From positions 1,302,001 through 1,366,000 of the forward strand of contig NZ_QSNT01000002.1 in NCBI RefSeq assembly GCF_009498525.1: 64,000 nucleotides of DNA. Direction: 5' to 3'. Shown one piece after another: positions 46,095-55,069 of the stretch. This stretch comes from Rhizobium sp. ICMP 5592. GTDB lineage: Bacteria; Pseudomonadota; Alphaproteobacteria; Rhizobiales; Rhizobiaceae. A program made the translations under genes and the position numbers. Numbering within the stretch: the stretch's first letter is position 1; each line of letters begins with the position of its first letter. The notes beneath the pieces were generated by a model. It was not told the origin of the DNA. It searched no databases and saw only the letters and a program-made list of their open reading frames with translations.

Positions 46095-47185
46095 GCCGCG
46101 CCTCCAGCCTTGACGTGTGCTCGCGAGCGGACGAAGCGGATCTTGTAGTAGATCAGTGCGTCGCAGGACAGGACGAAGAACAGCAGGAAGCCCTGGAAGA
46201 CGCTGGTCACCTTGTCGGAAACGCCGATGGTCAACTGCGCACCTTCACCACCGATATAGGTCAGCGCCAGTACCAGGCCGGATGCTATGAGGCCGAGAGG
46301 ATTGAGGCGGCCGAGATAGGCGACGATGATCGCGGTGAAACCGTAGCCCGGCGAGATCGACGGTTGCAGATGCCCGATGGTGCCGGAAACCTCGGAAATG
46401 CCGGCGAGGCCAGCAAGCGCGCCGGACAACAAAAACGCGAACCAGACCATCTTTTTCGGCGAGAAGCCGGCGAAACGCCCTGCCCGCTCCGACTGCCCGA
46501 GCACCACCACCTCGAAGCCCTTCAGCGTATAACGCATCATGAACCAGAGAAGGATGGCCGCGATGATCGCAAAGACGAAGCCCCAGTGCGCAGTGATGGT
46601 GTCACCCCAGATCGGCGGCAGGACGCCTTCGGGAACGAAGTCGCGCGTTCCGTAAAAGCCGTGGCCATCAGGGTTACGCCAGGGTCCGCGCGTCAGCCAG
46701 TCCAGGAAGAGCTGGGCGACATAGGTCAGCATCAAGCTGGTCAGGATTTCGTTGGTGTTGAAATGCGTCTTCAGAAGCGCCGGGATCGCAGCATAGAGCG
46801 CACCGCCGATAGCGCCACAGATCATGATCAGCGGCAGCAGCAGCGGCGAATGCCAATCGTAGAAATAGACGGGAATGATCGAGCCGAATATGGCGCCGAC
46901 GCTATATTGGCCTTCCGCTCCGATATTCCAGTTGTTGGAGCGATAGCAGACCGACAAGCCGACAGCGATCAGGATCAGCGGCCCGGCCTTCTTCGCCAGT
47001 TCGTTCAGCGACCAGGGATCGAACAGCGGCTCGATAAGAAGGGCCTCGAGCGAATCCAGCGGATCCTTGCCGAGCATCCAGAACATGATGCCACCGGCGA
47101 TCAGCATCAAAACCAGCGCGAGCAGCGGCGATACGAACCCGTATAGCTTCGAAGCCTGCGGGCGCTTTTCGAGTTCAATTCGCAT
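46091..47185 (-). CDS. nucleoside-type ABC transporter permease (NupP-like)
   Basis: A 364-residue permease, the larger partner. An N-terminal cytoplasmic stretch of about 15 residues precedes the first helix (LALVLMLIAGGIMFWML). Family blocks are YRSNNWNIGAEGQYSVGAIF near residue 83, MRYTLKGFEVVVLGQSERAG near 212 and GYGFTAIIVAYLGRLNPLGL near 282. It starts inside the last 11 bases of the ATPase gene and ends in an ATGA overlap with the next permease, so the operon is tightly coupled. Confidence 0.9.
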   Translation of the reverse strand: MRIELEKRPQASKLYGFVSPLLALVLMLIAGGIMFWMLGKDPLDSLEALLIEPLFDPWSLNELAKKAGPLILIAVGLSVCYRSNNWNIGAEGQYSVGAIFGSIIPVYFYDWHSPLLLPLIMICGAIGGALYAAIPALLKTHFNTNEILTSLMLTYVAQLFLDWLTRGPWRNPDGHGFYGTRDFVPEGVLPPIWGDTITAHWGFVFAIIAAILLWFMMRYTLKGFEVVVLGQSERAGRFAGFSPKKMVWFAFLLSGALAGLAGISEVSGTIGHLQPSISPGYGFTAIIVAYLGRLNPLGLIASGLVLALTYIGGEGAQLTIGVSDKVTSVFQGFLLFFVLSCDALIYYKIRFVRSRAHVKAGGAA

Positions 47186-48749
47186 GCGCGGGCTCCAAAT
47201 GGGTCTTGGATTCGTGCAGGCCGCCCATCAGCAGACCAATCTTCTCCCGTGTCAGCTCGTTAGCCGGATAGGCCGGCGACAGCCGCCCCTCGGAAATCAC
47301 CGCAATATCGGTCGCCACTTCGAAAATCTCGTCGAGATCCTGGCTGATGACGAGCACGGCCGAACCGCTGCGGGCGAGGTCAACCAGCGCCTGACGGATG
47401 CGGCTCGCAGCCCCTGCATCAACGCCCCAGGTCGGCTGATTGACCACCAGCACGGTCGGCTGGCGGTCCAGTTCGCGGCCAACGATGAATTTCTGCAGAT
47501 TGCCGCCCGAAAGCGCGCCGGCAGCCGGATCCTCGCCGCTCTTGCGCACATCCATGGCCTCACAAATGCGCTTGGCCGCCTGCCTGACCGCGCCGTGACG
47601 GATCACCTTCAGGAAACCGCCGCCGAGAAAAGCCTTGCGATCCGATTGCGCGCGAGCGAGCACCAGATTGTCCGACAGTTTCAGGCCCGTCACCGCGGCA
47701 TGGCCCTGGCGTTCCTCCGGCACGAAACCGGCACCGAGCAGACGGCGCGCGTTGATGCCCTTGGTGCCGACCGCCTGGCCGCGCACATGGATCAAATCGT
47801 CCGAGATCACGGTATGCTCGCCGGAGATGGCATCGAACAGCTCCCCCTGCCCGTTGCCGGCCACGCCGGCGATCGCCAGAATTTCACCGGCACGGACGCG
47901 GAACGAAATATCCTTCAGCGAGATGGCAAACGGGGTGCGCGCGGGAACGGTAAGGCCGGCGACCTCCAGCTGGATATCGCCCTTCTTGCCGAGGCCCTCG
48001 TGTTGAACGCTGGCGACATCGCTGCCGACCATCATGCGCGCGAGCGAGCCCGTCGTTTCCTGTCGTGGATCGCAGGCGCCGGTCACCTTGCCATGGCGCA
48101 GCACGGTGGCGCGCGAGCAGATGCGCTGCACCTCCTCCAGGCGATGGCTGATATAGAGGACCGAGCGGCCTTCATCCCTGAGCTGAAACAGGGTTTCGAA
48201 CATGCGATCGGCTTCCTGCGGCGTCAGCACCGAGGTCGGCTCGTCGAGAATGATCAGCTTCGGGTTCTGCAGCAGCGCACGCACGATTTCGATGCGCTGG
48301 CGCTCGCCAACGGAGAGATCGGCGACATGCGCGTGCGGATCGAGCGGCAGGCCATAGGCGCGCGACAGGCTGGCGGCCTCCTCGACGATCTTCCCGATCG
48401 GAACGCTGTCATCAAGAGAAAGCGCAATGTTCTCGGCAACCGTCAGTGCTTCGAACAGCGAGAAATGCTGGAACACCATGCCGATGCCGAGCCTGCGCGC
48501 GTCGCCCGGCGAAGCGATGGACACGGGTTTACCCTGCCAGGCGATCTCGCCCGCGGTCGGCTCCAAAACACCGAACAGCATCTTCACGAGAGTGGATTTG
48601 CCTGCACCATTTTCACCCAGCAGAGCGTGGATCTCGCCCGGCTGGATTTCCAGATCAATTTCATTACAGGCAGCAAAGCTACCGAACAGCTTCGTCAGTT
48701 TTCGAACCGACAATAACGCACCGGCTGCCGGCATATCGGATGACGACAC
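47175..48749 (-). CDS. nucleoside-type ABC transporter ATPase, double ABC domain (NupO-like)
   Basis: A 524-residue ATPase with two ABC domains. The first has Walker A LLGENGAGKSTLVK near residue 45, signature LSVGERQRIEIVR near 145 and DEPTSVLTPQE near 168. The second has a degenerate Walker A (GVAGNGQGELFDAI near 295), a signature ALSGGNLQKFIVGREL, and VNQPTWGVDAG in place of DEPT-x-G-L-D. The start is a GTG at 48749 with GAGGGG just upstream; an ATG at 48734 is possible. First gene of the BMP-type operon. Confidence 0.92.
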   Translation of the reverse strand: MSSSDMPAAGALLSVRKLTKLFGSFAACNEIDLEIQPGEIHALLGENGAGKSTLVKMLFGVLEPTAGEIAWQGKPVSIASPGDARRLGIGMVFQHFSLFEALTVAENIALSLDDSVPIGKIVEEAASLSRAYGLPLDPHAHVADLSVGERQRIEIVRALLQNPKLIILDEPTSVLTPQEADRMFETLFQLRDEGRSVLYISHRLEEVQRICSRATVLRHGKVTGACDPRQETTGSLARMMVGSDVASVQHEGLGKKGDIQLEVAGLTVPARTPFAISLKDISFRVRAGEILAIAGVAGNGQGELFDAISGEHTVISDDLIHVRGQAVGTKGINARRLLGAGFVPEERQGHAAVTGLKLSDNLVLARAQSDRKAFLGGGFLKVIRHGAVRQAAKRICEAMDVRKSGEDPAAGALSGGNLQKFIVGRELDRQPTVLVVNQPTWGVDAGAASRIRQALVDLARSGSAVLVISQDLDEIFEVATDIAVISEGRLSPAYPANELTREKIGLLMGGLHESKTHLEPAHAN

Positions 48750-48789
48750 GTTCCCCTCATTTCTTTCCCAACAATCCGCCCTTTTGGAT

Positions 48790-49770
48790 CTATGGGATCA
48801 GCAGCGTAGTTCCACTCGTTTTTCTTGATTCCAGATCCGAGTGCGCGCGCCCTGCATCGCTCAGCGGATAGGTCTGGCTGATATTGATACGCACTTTGCT
48901 GCTTTGCACAACAGCAAATAATGCGTCCGCACTGGCTCTTAACTCCTCAGGCGTGCCGATATAGGCGAACAGACTGGGCCTTGTGGCGAAAAGCGAGCCC
49001 TTTTGATTGAGGATGGCAAGGTTAAAATTCTCTATCGGACCGGAGGACTGACCGAAGGTTACCCACAGGCCGCGCGACTTCAGGCAATCGAGAGACTGTG
49101 GAAACGTATCCCGGCCAACAGAGTCATAGACGACATCGACACCCTTGCCGCCGGTGATCTCCCTGACACGATCAGCGAAGTTTTCGCTGCTATAATCGAT
49201 CACATGATCATAGCCATGCTCAAGCGCCAGCTTGACCTTCTCCGGCGAGCCGGCTGTGCCGATCACGGTGGCGCCAAGCGCCTTTGCCCATTGTCCGGCA
49301 ATCAATCCGACACCGCCGGCGGCAGCATGGAACAGCATCACGGTTCCCGGTCCGACCTTGAAAGTGCGGTTGAGGAGATACTCCACCGTCATCCCCTTCA
49401 GCATCATCACGCCAGCGGTTTCGAGCGGAATATCGTCGGGAACCTTGACGAGATGGCGGGTCTCTATATTGCGCTCGACACTGTAGGCGCCGTCGCTGCC
49501 GACATAGGCGACGCGATCGCCAACGGCGAAATCGGTCACGTCTGGGCCGACGGCAGTGATCGTACCGGCCGCTTCCTTGCCGAGCGGCAGCGGGAAATAC
49601 GGCGCCTTGTAGAGGCCCGAACGGAAATAGACGTCGATGAAATTCAGCCCGATCGCGGCGTGGCGGATCTGCACCTCGCCGGCGCCCGGCGGCGGCAGGT
49701 CCACTTCCTCCAGCTTCATGACATCAGGGCCGCCGTTTTGATGGATGCGAATGGCCTGGGTCTTCTTCAT
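48790..49770 (-). CDS. NADPH:quinone oxidoreductase, MDR superfamily
   Basis: A 326-residue zinc-free quinone reductase of the Qor type. The N-terminal catalytic fold (IGLNFIDVYFRSGLYKAP near residue 40, FPLPLGKEAAGTITAVG near 60) is followed by the Rossmann domain with AAAGGVGLIAGQWAKALGA near 148 and VVYDSVGRDTF near 210. The start is the ATG at 49770, with AGGA 8 bases upstream; a TTG at 49779 is less likely. It is 12 bases downstream of pcs on the same strand, so probably cotranscribed with it. Confidence 0.92.
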   Translation of the reverse strand: MKKTQAIRIHQNGGPDVMKLEEVDLPPPGAGEVQIRHAAIGLNFIDVYFRSGLYKAPYFPLPLGKEAAGTITAVGPDVTDFAVGDRVAYVGSDGAYSVERNIETRHLVKVPDDIPLETAGVMMLKGMTVEYLLNRTFKVGPGTVMLFHAAAGGVGLIAGQWAKALGATVIGTAGSPEKVKLALEHGYDHVIDYSSENFADRVREITGGKGVDVVYDSVGRDTFPQSLDCLKSRGLWVTFGQSSGPIENFNLAILNQKGSLFATRPSLFAYIGTPEELRASADALFAVVQSSKVRINISQTYPLSDAGRAHSDLESRKTSGTTLLIP

Positions 49771-49782
49771 GACGCGCAAATC

Positions 49783-50508
49783 CTATTGACGTCCGAGGGA
49801 CGGGAAAAACTGCAGCACGCCGCCGATGCAATAGAGATAGATGCCGCTGAGAACAAACAGGACAACGGCCCAGTGCGGCATGACGAAATGCATCAGCAGC
49901 GAATAGACACCGAGCGCGGACCAGAACAGGAAGATGCCGAGGTTGAGCGGCCGCAGCCGCTTGACGCGCACCGGATGCAGGAAATTGATCGGTAGGAAGG
50001 TGAGGACAACGGAGACGCCGACGATGATCATGGCTGTCGTCGCATTCGCGCCGATGACGAACAGCGTAAAGACCACCATGTTCCAGACGACCGGGAAGCC
50101 GGAGAAGAAATATTCATCCGTCTTCATGCCGGTATCGGCGTAATAGATGGCGCTGGAAACGACGATCATGCCGGCGGCAACGAAGGACCAGGGCTCGCCG
50201 ATCATGCCGCTTTCATAGAGCGCGAAGGCCGGCAGCAACACGTAGGTCACATAGTCGATGATATTGTCAAGCGTGTCGCCGGACCAGTTGGGCAGCACCT
50301 CCTTGACGCGGACCTTGCGGGCAATCGGCCCGTCGATACCGTCGACAAGCAGTGCCAGGCCGAGCCACCAGAACATGTCGACAAAGCGATGTTCTGCTGC
50401 CGCGACAACGCCGAGAAAGGCGAGAAAAGAGCCGGATGCCGTCAATATATGCACGGAGAAGGCACGAATCTCCGCATAAGGCACCCGTTTGTAATTGAAG
50501 ACTTTCAT
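49783..50508 (-). CDS. pcs: phosphatidylcholine synthase
   Basis: Condenses CDP-diacylglycerol with choline to give phosphatidylcholine and CMP, the Pcs route typical of rhizobia, Brucella and related bacteria that live with eukaryotes. 241 residues with about eight hydrophobic helices. The CDP-alcohol phosphotransferase motif is present in the Pcs-modified form DGIDGPIAR...GDTLDNIIDY (about residues 57-90). The start ATG at 50508 gives MKVFNYKRVPYAEIRAF, the N-terminus known for rhizobial Pcs; the GTG at 50517 adds three codons. Upstream lies a 14-bp palindrome. Confidence 0.97.
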   Translation of the reverse strand: MKVFNYKRVPYAEIRAFSVHILTASGSFLAFLGVVAAAEHRFVDMFWWLGLALLVDGIDGPIARKVRVKEVLPNWSGDTLDNIIDYVTYVLLPAFALYESGMIGEPWSFVAAGMIVVSSAIYYADTGMKTDEYFFSGFPVVWNMVVFTLFVIGANATTAMIIVGVSVVLTFLPINFLHPVRVKRLRPLNLGIFLFWSALGVYSLLMHFVMPHWAVVLFVLSGIYLYCIGGVLQFFPSLGRQ

Positions 50509-50614
50509 CCGCCCCACTGCTCGCCTGTTTATTCACCTGCCCCGGCAGATGATTTTTCTCGCTAATATGCATCGTTTGCCCGGTACCGCCAGCGCAAAAG
50601 CTCTATTTCCAGTG

Positions 50615-50628
50615 CACGCTATAGCGTG
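50615..50628. promoter_or_regulatory. perfect 14-bp palindrome in the pcs/ubiH divergent gap
   Basis: CACGCTATAGCGTG is a perfect palindrome, 107 bases before pcs and 94 before the UbiH-type gene. Candidate operator for one or both; the regulator is unknown. Confidence 0.5.
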
Positions 50629-50721
50629 TAGCCGTCATTTTCACCCATTGCGATGTTTCATCCCATGGATTTCAACAGGCTAAGCGCTTATTTTCAGGAA
50701 GAAGACAAGTGAGGCATGGAT

Positions 50722-51924
50722 ATGAAACAGGTTGAAGTGGCCGTCATCGGCGGCGGTCTGACAGGAATGGTGGCGGCGATCGCGCTGGCGCGCGGCGGAA
50801 GATCCGTCGCGCTGGCCGCCGCGCCCTACACCAGGACGGACCGGCGGACCACTGCACTGATGGACCAATCGATTCGCTTCCTCGAGCGCTTGGCGCTGTG
50901 GGACAAGATCGCACCATCCACCGCCGCGCTGACGACGATGCAGATCATCGACGGCACGACCCGGCTGCTGCGCGCGCCGACCGTTTCCTTCCGCGCCTCG
51001 GAAATTGGCCTCGACGCCTTCGGCTACAATATCCCCAACGCCGTGCTGCTCGACAGCCTCAGCGAAGCCGTCAAGGCCGAGGGCAATATCATGCTAATCG
51101 AGACGACTGCTTCCGAGGTCGCCATCCGCGACGATGGCGTCACCATCACGCTTGAAGACGGAGACACGGTTGAAACTGGCTTCGTCGTCGGTGCGGACGG
51201 GCGCAATTCGATGGTGCGGGAAGCGCTCGGGATCAAGGTCAAGAGCTGGTCCTATCCGCAATCGGCCATGGTGCTGAATTTTGCGCATTCCCTGCCGCAT
51301 CAGAACATATCGACGGAATTTCACACCGAGAACGGGCCGTTTACCCAGGTTCCCCTTCCCGGCAACCGCTCCAGTCTCGTCTGGGTGCAGAAGCCGGCGG
51401 AGGCCGCCACCAATGCGGAGAAATCGCTGGAAGAGCTCGGTCTTTTGATCGAGGAGCGCATGCAATCGATGCTCGGCAAAGTCACTGTCGAGGATAATGT
51501 ACAGGTCTGGCCGCTCTCCGGCATGACGGCGCATCGCTTCGGCAAGGGTCGCGCCGCGCTGATCGGCGAGGCCGCCCATGTCTTCCCGCCGATCGGCGCG
51601 CAAGGCCTGAACCTCAGCCTGCGCGACATCCTGGCGCTGACCGATGTTCTCTGCGACCGCGCCGATCAGCCGATTGCCGCTTCCGCCGGAGATAGTTTCG
51701 ATCGCAAGCGGCGTACGGATATCCTCAGCCGGACGGCGAGCGTCGATCTGCTGAACCGCTCGCTGCTATCCGATTTCCTGCCGGTGCAGATGCTTCGGGC
51801 CGCCGGCCTGCACGTCCTCTCCGCCATCCCGCCGCTGCGCAACGTCGTCATGCGCGAGGGCATTGAGCCCGGCGGCAGCCTGCGCGGCTTTACCTCGATG
51901 CTACGGGAAAAGCTGCGCCGGTAA
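50722..51924 (+). CDS. UbiH/UbiF/COQ6 family FAD-dependent monooxygenase
   Basis: A 400-residue flavoprotein hydroxylase, probably in ubiquinone synthesis. The FAD motif is VAVIGGGLTGMVAAIALA near residue 6; the VGADGRNSMVREALGI (DG motif) lies near 155 and the second FAD motif ALIGEAAHVFPPIGAQGLN near 280. The start at 50722 has GAGG 7 bases upstream; the ATG at 50716 is too close to that site. Which ring position it hydroxylates cannot be told from sequence. Its 3' end overlaps the convergent AEC gene by 24 bases. Confidence 0.9.
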   Translation: MKQVEVAVIGGGLTGMVAAIALARGGRSVALAAAPYTRTDRRTTALMDQSIRFLERLALWDKIAPSTAALTTMQIIDGTTRLLRAPTVSFRASEIGLDAFGYNIPNAVLLDSLSEAVKAEGNIMLIETTASEVAIRDDGVTITLEDGDTVETGFVVGADGRNSMVREALGIKVKSWSYPQSAMVLNFAHSLPHQNISTEFHTENGPFTQVPLPGNRSSLVWVQKPAEAATNAEKSLEELGLLIEERMQSMLGKVTVEDNVQVWPLSGMTAHRFGKGRAALIGEAAHVFPPIGAQGLNLSLRDILALTDVLCDRADQPIAASAGDSFDRKRRTDILSRTASVDLLNRSLLSDFLPVQMLRAAGLHVLSAIPPLRNVVMREGIEPGGSLRGFTSMLREKLRR

Positions 51925-52863
51925 GGTGCCGGACTTGATCAGGTAAAGCAGCAGCGACACCGTCACCACGGAACATGCCGTGGTGATGAGGATGGTTGCG
52001 GAGGCCCGCTCCTGCCAGACGCCATATTGCTGGCCGATGACGAAAACATTGGTTGCCGTCGGCAAGGCGGCAAGCAGCACCGCCGATTCGATCCAGATCG
52101 GATCGAAGCCCCCAACCATCTGCAGCACAAGATAAACCACCAGCGGATGCAGGATGAGCTTTGCCGGCACGATATAGCCGATCTCGGCCGGAATGCGCTT
52201 TAGCGGACGAAGGGCAAGCGTCACGCCCATGGCAAACAACGCGCAAGGCGCGGCGGCCTGGGCGAGATAATCGACGAAACGCTGGAAAGCGACTGGCTGG
52301 TGGACCGAAAAAGCGGCAGCGGCAAAGCCAAAGGCAGTCGACAGGATGAAGGGATGCAGCAGAACCTTCCGGGCGATATCGATGACAATCCGACCCGGTG
52401 AACGCTTGTCGCCGCCTTCGACGGCCATCAGCGCCGGCGCGACGATGAAATGCAGCGCGTTTTCGAAGCAGACGATGAGGGCCACGGGAACGGCCGCCTT
52501 CTCTCCCAGCGCCAGCAACGCCAGACCCGGCCCCATATAGCCGATATTGCCGTAGGCACCGGCAAAGGCCTGGATCGTGCTATCGGCCAATGAGTTACGG
52601 CGCAGGACACGCCCGACCAGAAACACCAGCAGGAAGATCGAATAGGTCGCGGCGATGTCGGTGACGATGAAGTCGACGCGCGTCAGTTGCTCGATCGGCG
52701 TTTGTGAAACGAGCTTGAAGAACAGGGCCGGCAGTGCGGCATAGATGATGAAGGTATTGAGCCAGCCGAGCGCCTCGGCCGGCTGCTTCGTGATCCGCGC
52801 GGCGATGTAGCCGATCAGGATCAGGCCGAAGAACGGCAACAACAGACCGACAATGTCAGCCAT
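51901..52863 (-). CDS. AEC family transporter (auxin-efflux-carrier type)
   Basis: A 320-residue membrane protein with about ten hydrophobic helices. The family signature AYGNIGYMGPGLALLALGE (about residues 104-122) and the late block LPTATNVFVIGQQYGVWQER are present. Bacterial AEC members include malonate and other organic-acid carriers, so substrate is open. ATG at 52863. The last 24 bases overlap the end of the convergent UbiH-type gene, an unusually long but acceptable tail-to-tail overlap. Confidence 0.88.
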   Translation of the reverse strand: MADIVGLLLPFFGLILIGYIAARITKQPAEALGWLNTFIIYAALPALFFKLVSQTPIEQLTRVDFIVTDIAATYSIFLLVFLVGRVLRRNSLADSTIQAFAGAYGNIGYMGPGLALLALGEKAAVPVALIVCFENALHFIVAPALMAVEGGDKRSPGRIVIDIARKVLLHPFILSTAFGFAAAAFSVHQPVAFQRFVDYLAQAAAPCALFAMGVTLALRPLKRIPAEIGYIVPAKLILHPLVVYLVLQMVGGFDPIWIESAVLLAALPTATNVFVIGQQYGVWQERASATILITTACSVVTVSLLLYLIKSGTLPAQLFP

Positions 52864-52915
52864 CGGGCATTTTCCACTCTGATGATGAAAATAGGAACGG
52901 ACGGTGACGTCCGGC

Positions 52916-53671
52916 TTAGCCGATTTTCATCAGGATTGGAAAGGTCTGCTGGAACCAGATCGCCATATCGCTGACATAGCCGAATATGAAGGCCAAACCG
53001 GTGAGCACCAGAAATCCGCCCATGACCTTCTCGACGGTGCCGAGATGGCGGCGGAAGCGAACCAGGAAGCTCATGAAGGCCCCGGAAAAGCCGGCGGCGA
53101 TCCAAAAAGGAATGGCGAGCCCCAGCGAATAGATGGCAAGCAGCCCGGCGCCGGCGCCGATCGTCTCTCGCGACGCTGCAACCCCGAGAATCGCTCCGAG
53201 CACGGGACCGATGCAGGGCGTCCAGCCGAAGGCGAAGGCGAGGCCCATGACATAGGCGCCCGTCAGCGTCGCCGGCTTGCCGCCGCCTTGGAACCGCGCC
53301 TCGCGCGCAAGAATGCCGAGCTGGAAAACACCGAGAAAATTCAAGCCCATGACGACGATGATCAGACCGCCGATCTTGGAGAGGATATCGAGATGCTGGC
53401 GCAGCAGCATGCCGATCGACGACGCACCCGCGCCGAGCGCGATGAAGACGGTCGCAAAGCCGAGCGTGAAGAACAGTGCTGAAAACAGCACATTGCCACG
53501 AACGCTCGGCCCGCTTGCCACCGCCGCTCCGCCGCCGCCGCGAAACTGCTCGACGGAAATGCCGGCCATGTAACAGAGATAGGGCGGCACCAGCGGCAAA
53601 ACGCAGGGCGACAGAAACGAAAGTGCCCCGGCGAGCAAGGCACTCAGAAGCGAGATATCGGCAAGCGACAC
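52916..53671 (-). CDS. ccdA: cytochrome c biogenesis protein CcdA family
   Basis: A 251-residue protein with six hydrophobic helices that carries electrons from cytoplasmic thioredoxin across the membrane for apocytochrome c reduction. The two redox cysteines stand in their conserved contexts: SFLSPCVLPLVPPYL in helix 1 (near residue 22) and FGWTPCIGPVLGAI in helix 4 (near 152). Start is GTG at 53671, with GGAG 6 bases upstream. An exported redox partner is not adjacent. Confidence 0.93.
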   Translation of the reverse strand: MSLADISLLSALLAGALSFLSPCVLPLVPPYLCYMAGISVEQFRGGGGAAVASGPSVRGNVLFSALFFTLGFATVFIALGAGASSIGMLLRQHLDILSKIGGLIIVVMGLNFLGVFQLGILAREARFQGGGKPATLTGAYVMGLAFAFGWTPCIGPVLGAILGVAASRETIGAGAGLLAIYSLGLAIPFWIAAGFSGAFMSFLVRFRRHLGTVEKVMGGFLVLTGLAFIFGYVSDMAIWFQQTFPILMKIG

Positions 53672-53991
53672 GATAGACTCCGGCTATGTCATTCAGCCGT
53701 CTTACTAGCGTCGCGCAAGCCGGAACGCCAATCACCTTTTCGGGGGTGGTGCGGAGATGATGAGAGCATCCGGCTACATCATGAACGTTGCGGCAGTCGG
53801 CCGATCTGTTGGCAGTATCAAGACCGTAGCAGAGACCAACTGGATTTGTTCACCTGGGCCGGGAACCGGCCTTCTGTCGAAATCATCGATTTGATCACGA
53901 TTATCGTGCGGCTAGTGCTGGACGCTGGTGCTCAGCATCTGGAGCCGGCAAAGGTCATTCGTCCATTATTCTCGCTTAATAGGAGGGTGAC
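53672..53991. other. 320-base region with no supported gene
   Basis: Between ccdA and a small plus-strand ORF. It holds a perfect odd palindrome CACGATTATCGTG at 53896-53908 and a good ribosome-binding site AGGAGGGTGAC ahead of 53992. A 45-codon frame at 53757-53895 exists but has no supporting feature. Confidence 0.4.
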
Positions 53992-54192
53992 ATGACTAAC
54001 TCTCTCGATGAAGCCATAGCCGATCCCAAGATCCACGCTGCTGCATCCAAGATGCTGGATAAAGCTACTGATTGGCGCGCCGACTTTTTAGGCGATCTCG
54101 CACGATTCGATCGGGGAGTGCATCAACTGACATTTCGCGGCTATGCCGGGTCGCAGTTTTTATATGTGGTATTTTGCCGATCGGCGATCTGA
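53992..54192 (+). CDS. small ORF, possibly truncated (66 aa)
   Basis: Unrecognised. ATG after an excellent AGGAGGGTGAC ribosome-binding site. The first 45 residues look like a normal helical soluble protein (SLDEAIADPKIHAAASKMLD); the last 15 (RGYAGSQFLYVVFCRSAI) change character to hydrophobic and aromatic. Its 3' part overlaps the tail of the minus-strand exported-protein gene (54065-54192). A gene cut short at an islet boundary near 54.15-54.2 kb is the favoured reading. Confidence 0.4.
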   Translation: MTNSLDEAIADPKIHAAASKMLDKATDWRADFLGDLARFDRGVHQLTFRGYAGSQFLYVVFCRSAI

Positions 54193-54706
54193 AATGAGCT
54201 TGCCTTGCTGTGGAAATGGAGGCCAGACGAATGTAGCTGTTATCAGGATCGTAAGCGAACTTAGGCTTTTCCTTCGCGCCGCTGATCAGGTTGGGGATAA
54301 GGTGGCCCTGCGAGCCGAATAGATAATCACTTCCCGCGCATAGATGCGCCAGAGCTCGATAGTCGAAGTATTTGAATTGATCGTCGGCTAGAAACACAGC
54401 CTCTTTGTAGGCATTACTGCTCAACTTCGAATTGCCAGAATGCTTCATAAAGTTCTCCCCTACTGACCTGTTGAGTATCGCACCCGCACATAGGTTGCCG
54501 ACGATACCCCCCAAGTCCTGTACCCTGAGGACTTCAGCATCCCTATTCGTCAGTGGCTTCATCACTTCCGACAGATACCAATTGGTAGCCGGATCGTTGG
54601 TCATCGTCTTGCGCCAGAACGAAGGAATATCGGCCGCTGCGCAGGTCACCGCGGAAAGGCCTAGCGCGATTGCAATAAAGGAAACATGTCTGAAGGCTCT
54701 AATCAC
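54065..54706 (-). CDS. hypothetical exported protein (213 aa), 3' end doubtful
   Basis: Unrecognised. Start is GTG at 54706, with GGAG 7 bases upstream, giving a classical signal peptide (MIRAFRHVSFIAIALGLSAV, cleavage near CAA-A). The mature part has two cysteines (L-C-A-G twice) and no known motif. Up to about residue 165 it reads as a normal protein; the rest is Arg-rich (IVRDRLKSRRANQ) and lies antisense to a better-looking small ORF. The original stop was therefore probably lost. The base composition is A+T-richer than the neighbours. Confidence 0.5.
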   Translation of the reverse strand: MIRAFRHVSFIAIALGLSAVTCAAADIPSFWRKTMTNDPATNWYLSEVMKPLTNRDAEVLRVQDLGGIVGNLCAGAILNRSVGENFMKHSGNSKLSSNAYKEAVFLADDQFKYFDYRALAHLCAGSDYLFGSQGHLIPNLISGAKEKPKFAYDPDNSYIRLASISTARQAHFRSPIGKIPHIKTATRHSREMSVDALPDRIVRDRLKSRRANQ

Positions 54707-54811
54707 AGAGTGGCTCCGCCCATTTTTTTGAATCAAAATGAGCGCAATCAACCGCGTCTTTGAAAACAAAACAAGAGCTCAGGTATGAGCACCTGCGCGA
54801 CTCGGCTAACT

Positions 54812-55069
54812 TCACTGCAACAAAGATACCCCAGCTTCTTCTGCCGCCTTGATAAAGGCATTCCGGGCGGCTTGAGGGTGAACGCGTTCCATTATCGCGT
54901 CGAGACATGCCTGGATCGCGGTCAGGTAGGCTTCACCGTCCCTAATAGGCCAATGGTCCAACAGCGTCTCAGTCGCATCCTGTGCCGTATTGACACGTCG
55001 ATATCCGCCCGTGTCGCTCATCACAAGCGTTACGGCGGCTGGAAATGGTTGCAAAGTGTTTCGTTCCAA
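54812..55069 (-). CDS. DUF982 domain protein
   Basis: An 85-residue DUF982 protein, a small family expanded in rhizobia and of unknown role. Family pattern: an N-terminal strand pair (PFPAAVTLVMSD), then YRRVNTAQDATETLLDHWP, G-E-A-Y, A-C-L-D and the C-terminal ARNAFIKAAEEAGV. The start is a TTG at 55069 with GAGG 8 bases upstream; the frame upstream (to 55189) lacks family similarity. It lies just beyond the 3' end of tRNA-Lys in the A+T-richer stretch, probably as islet cargo. Confidence 0.75.
   Translation of the reverse strand: MERNTLQPFPAAVTLVMSDTGGYRRVNTAQDATETLLDHWPIRDGEAYLTAIQACLDAIMERVHPQAARNAFIKAAEEAGVSLLQ

Noticed and set aside
53757..53895. 45-codon plus-strand frame MMRASGYIMN...
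   Set aside because: The ribosome-binding site is weak, there is no hydrophobic or other protein-like pattern, and no neighbour supports it.
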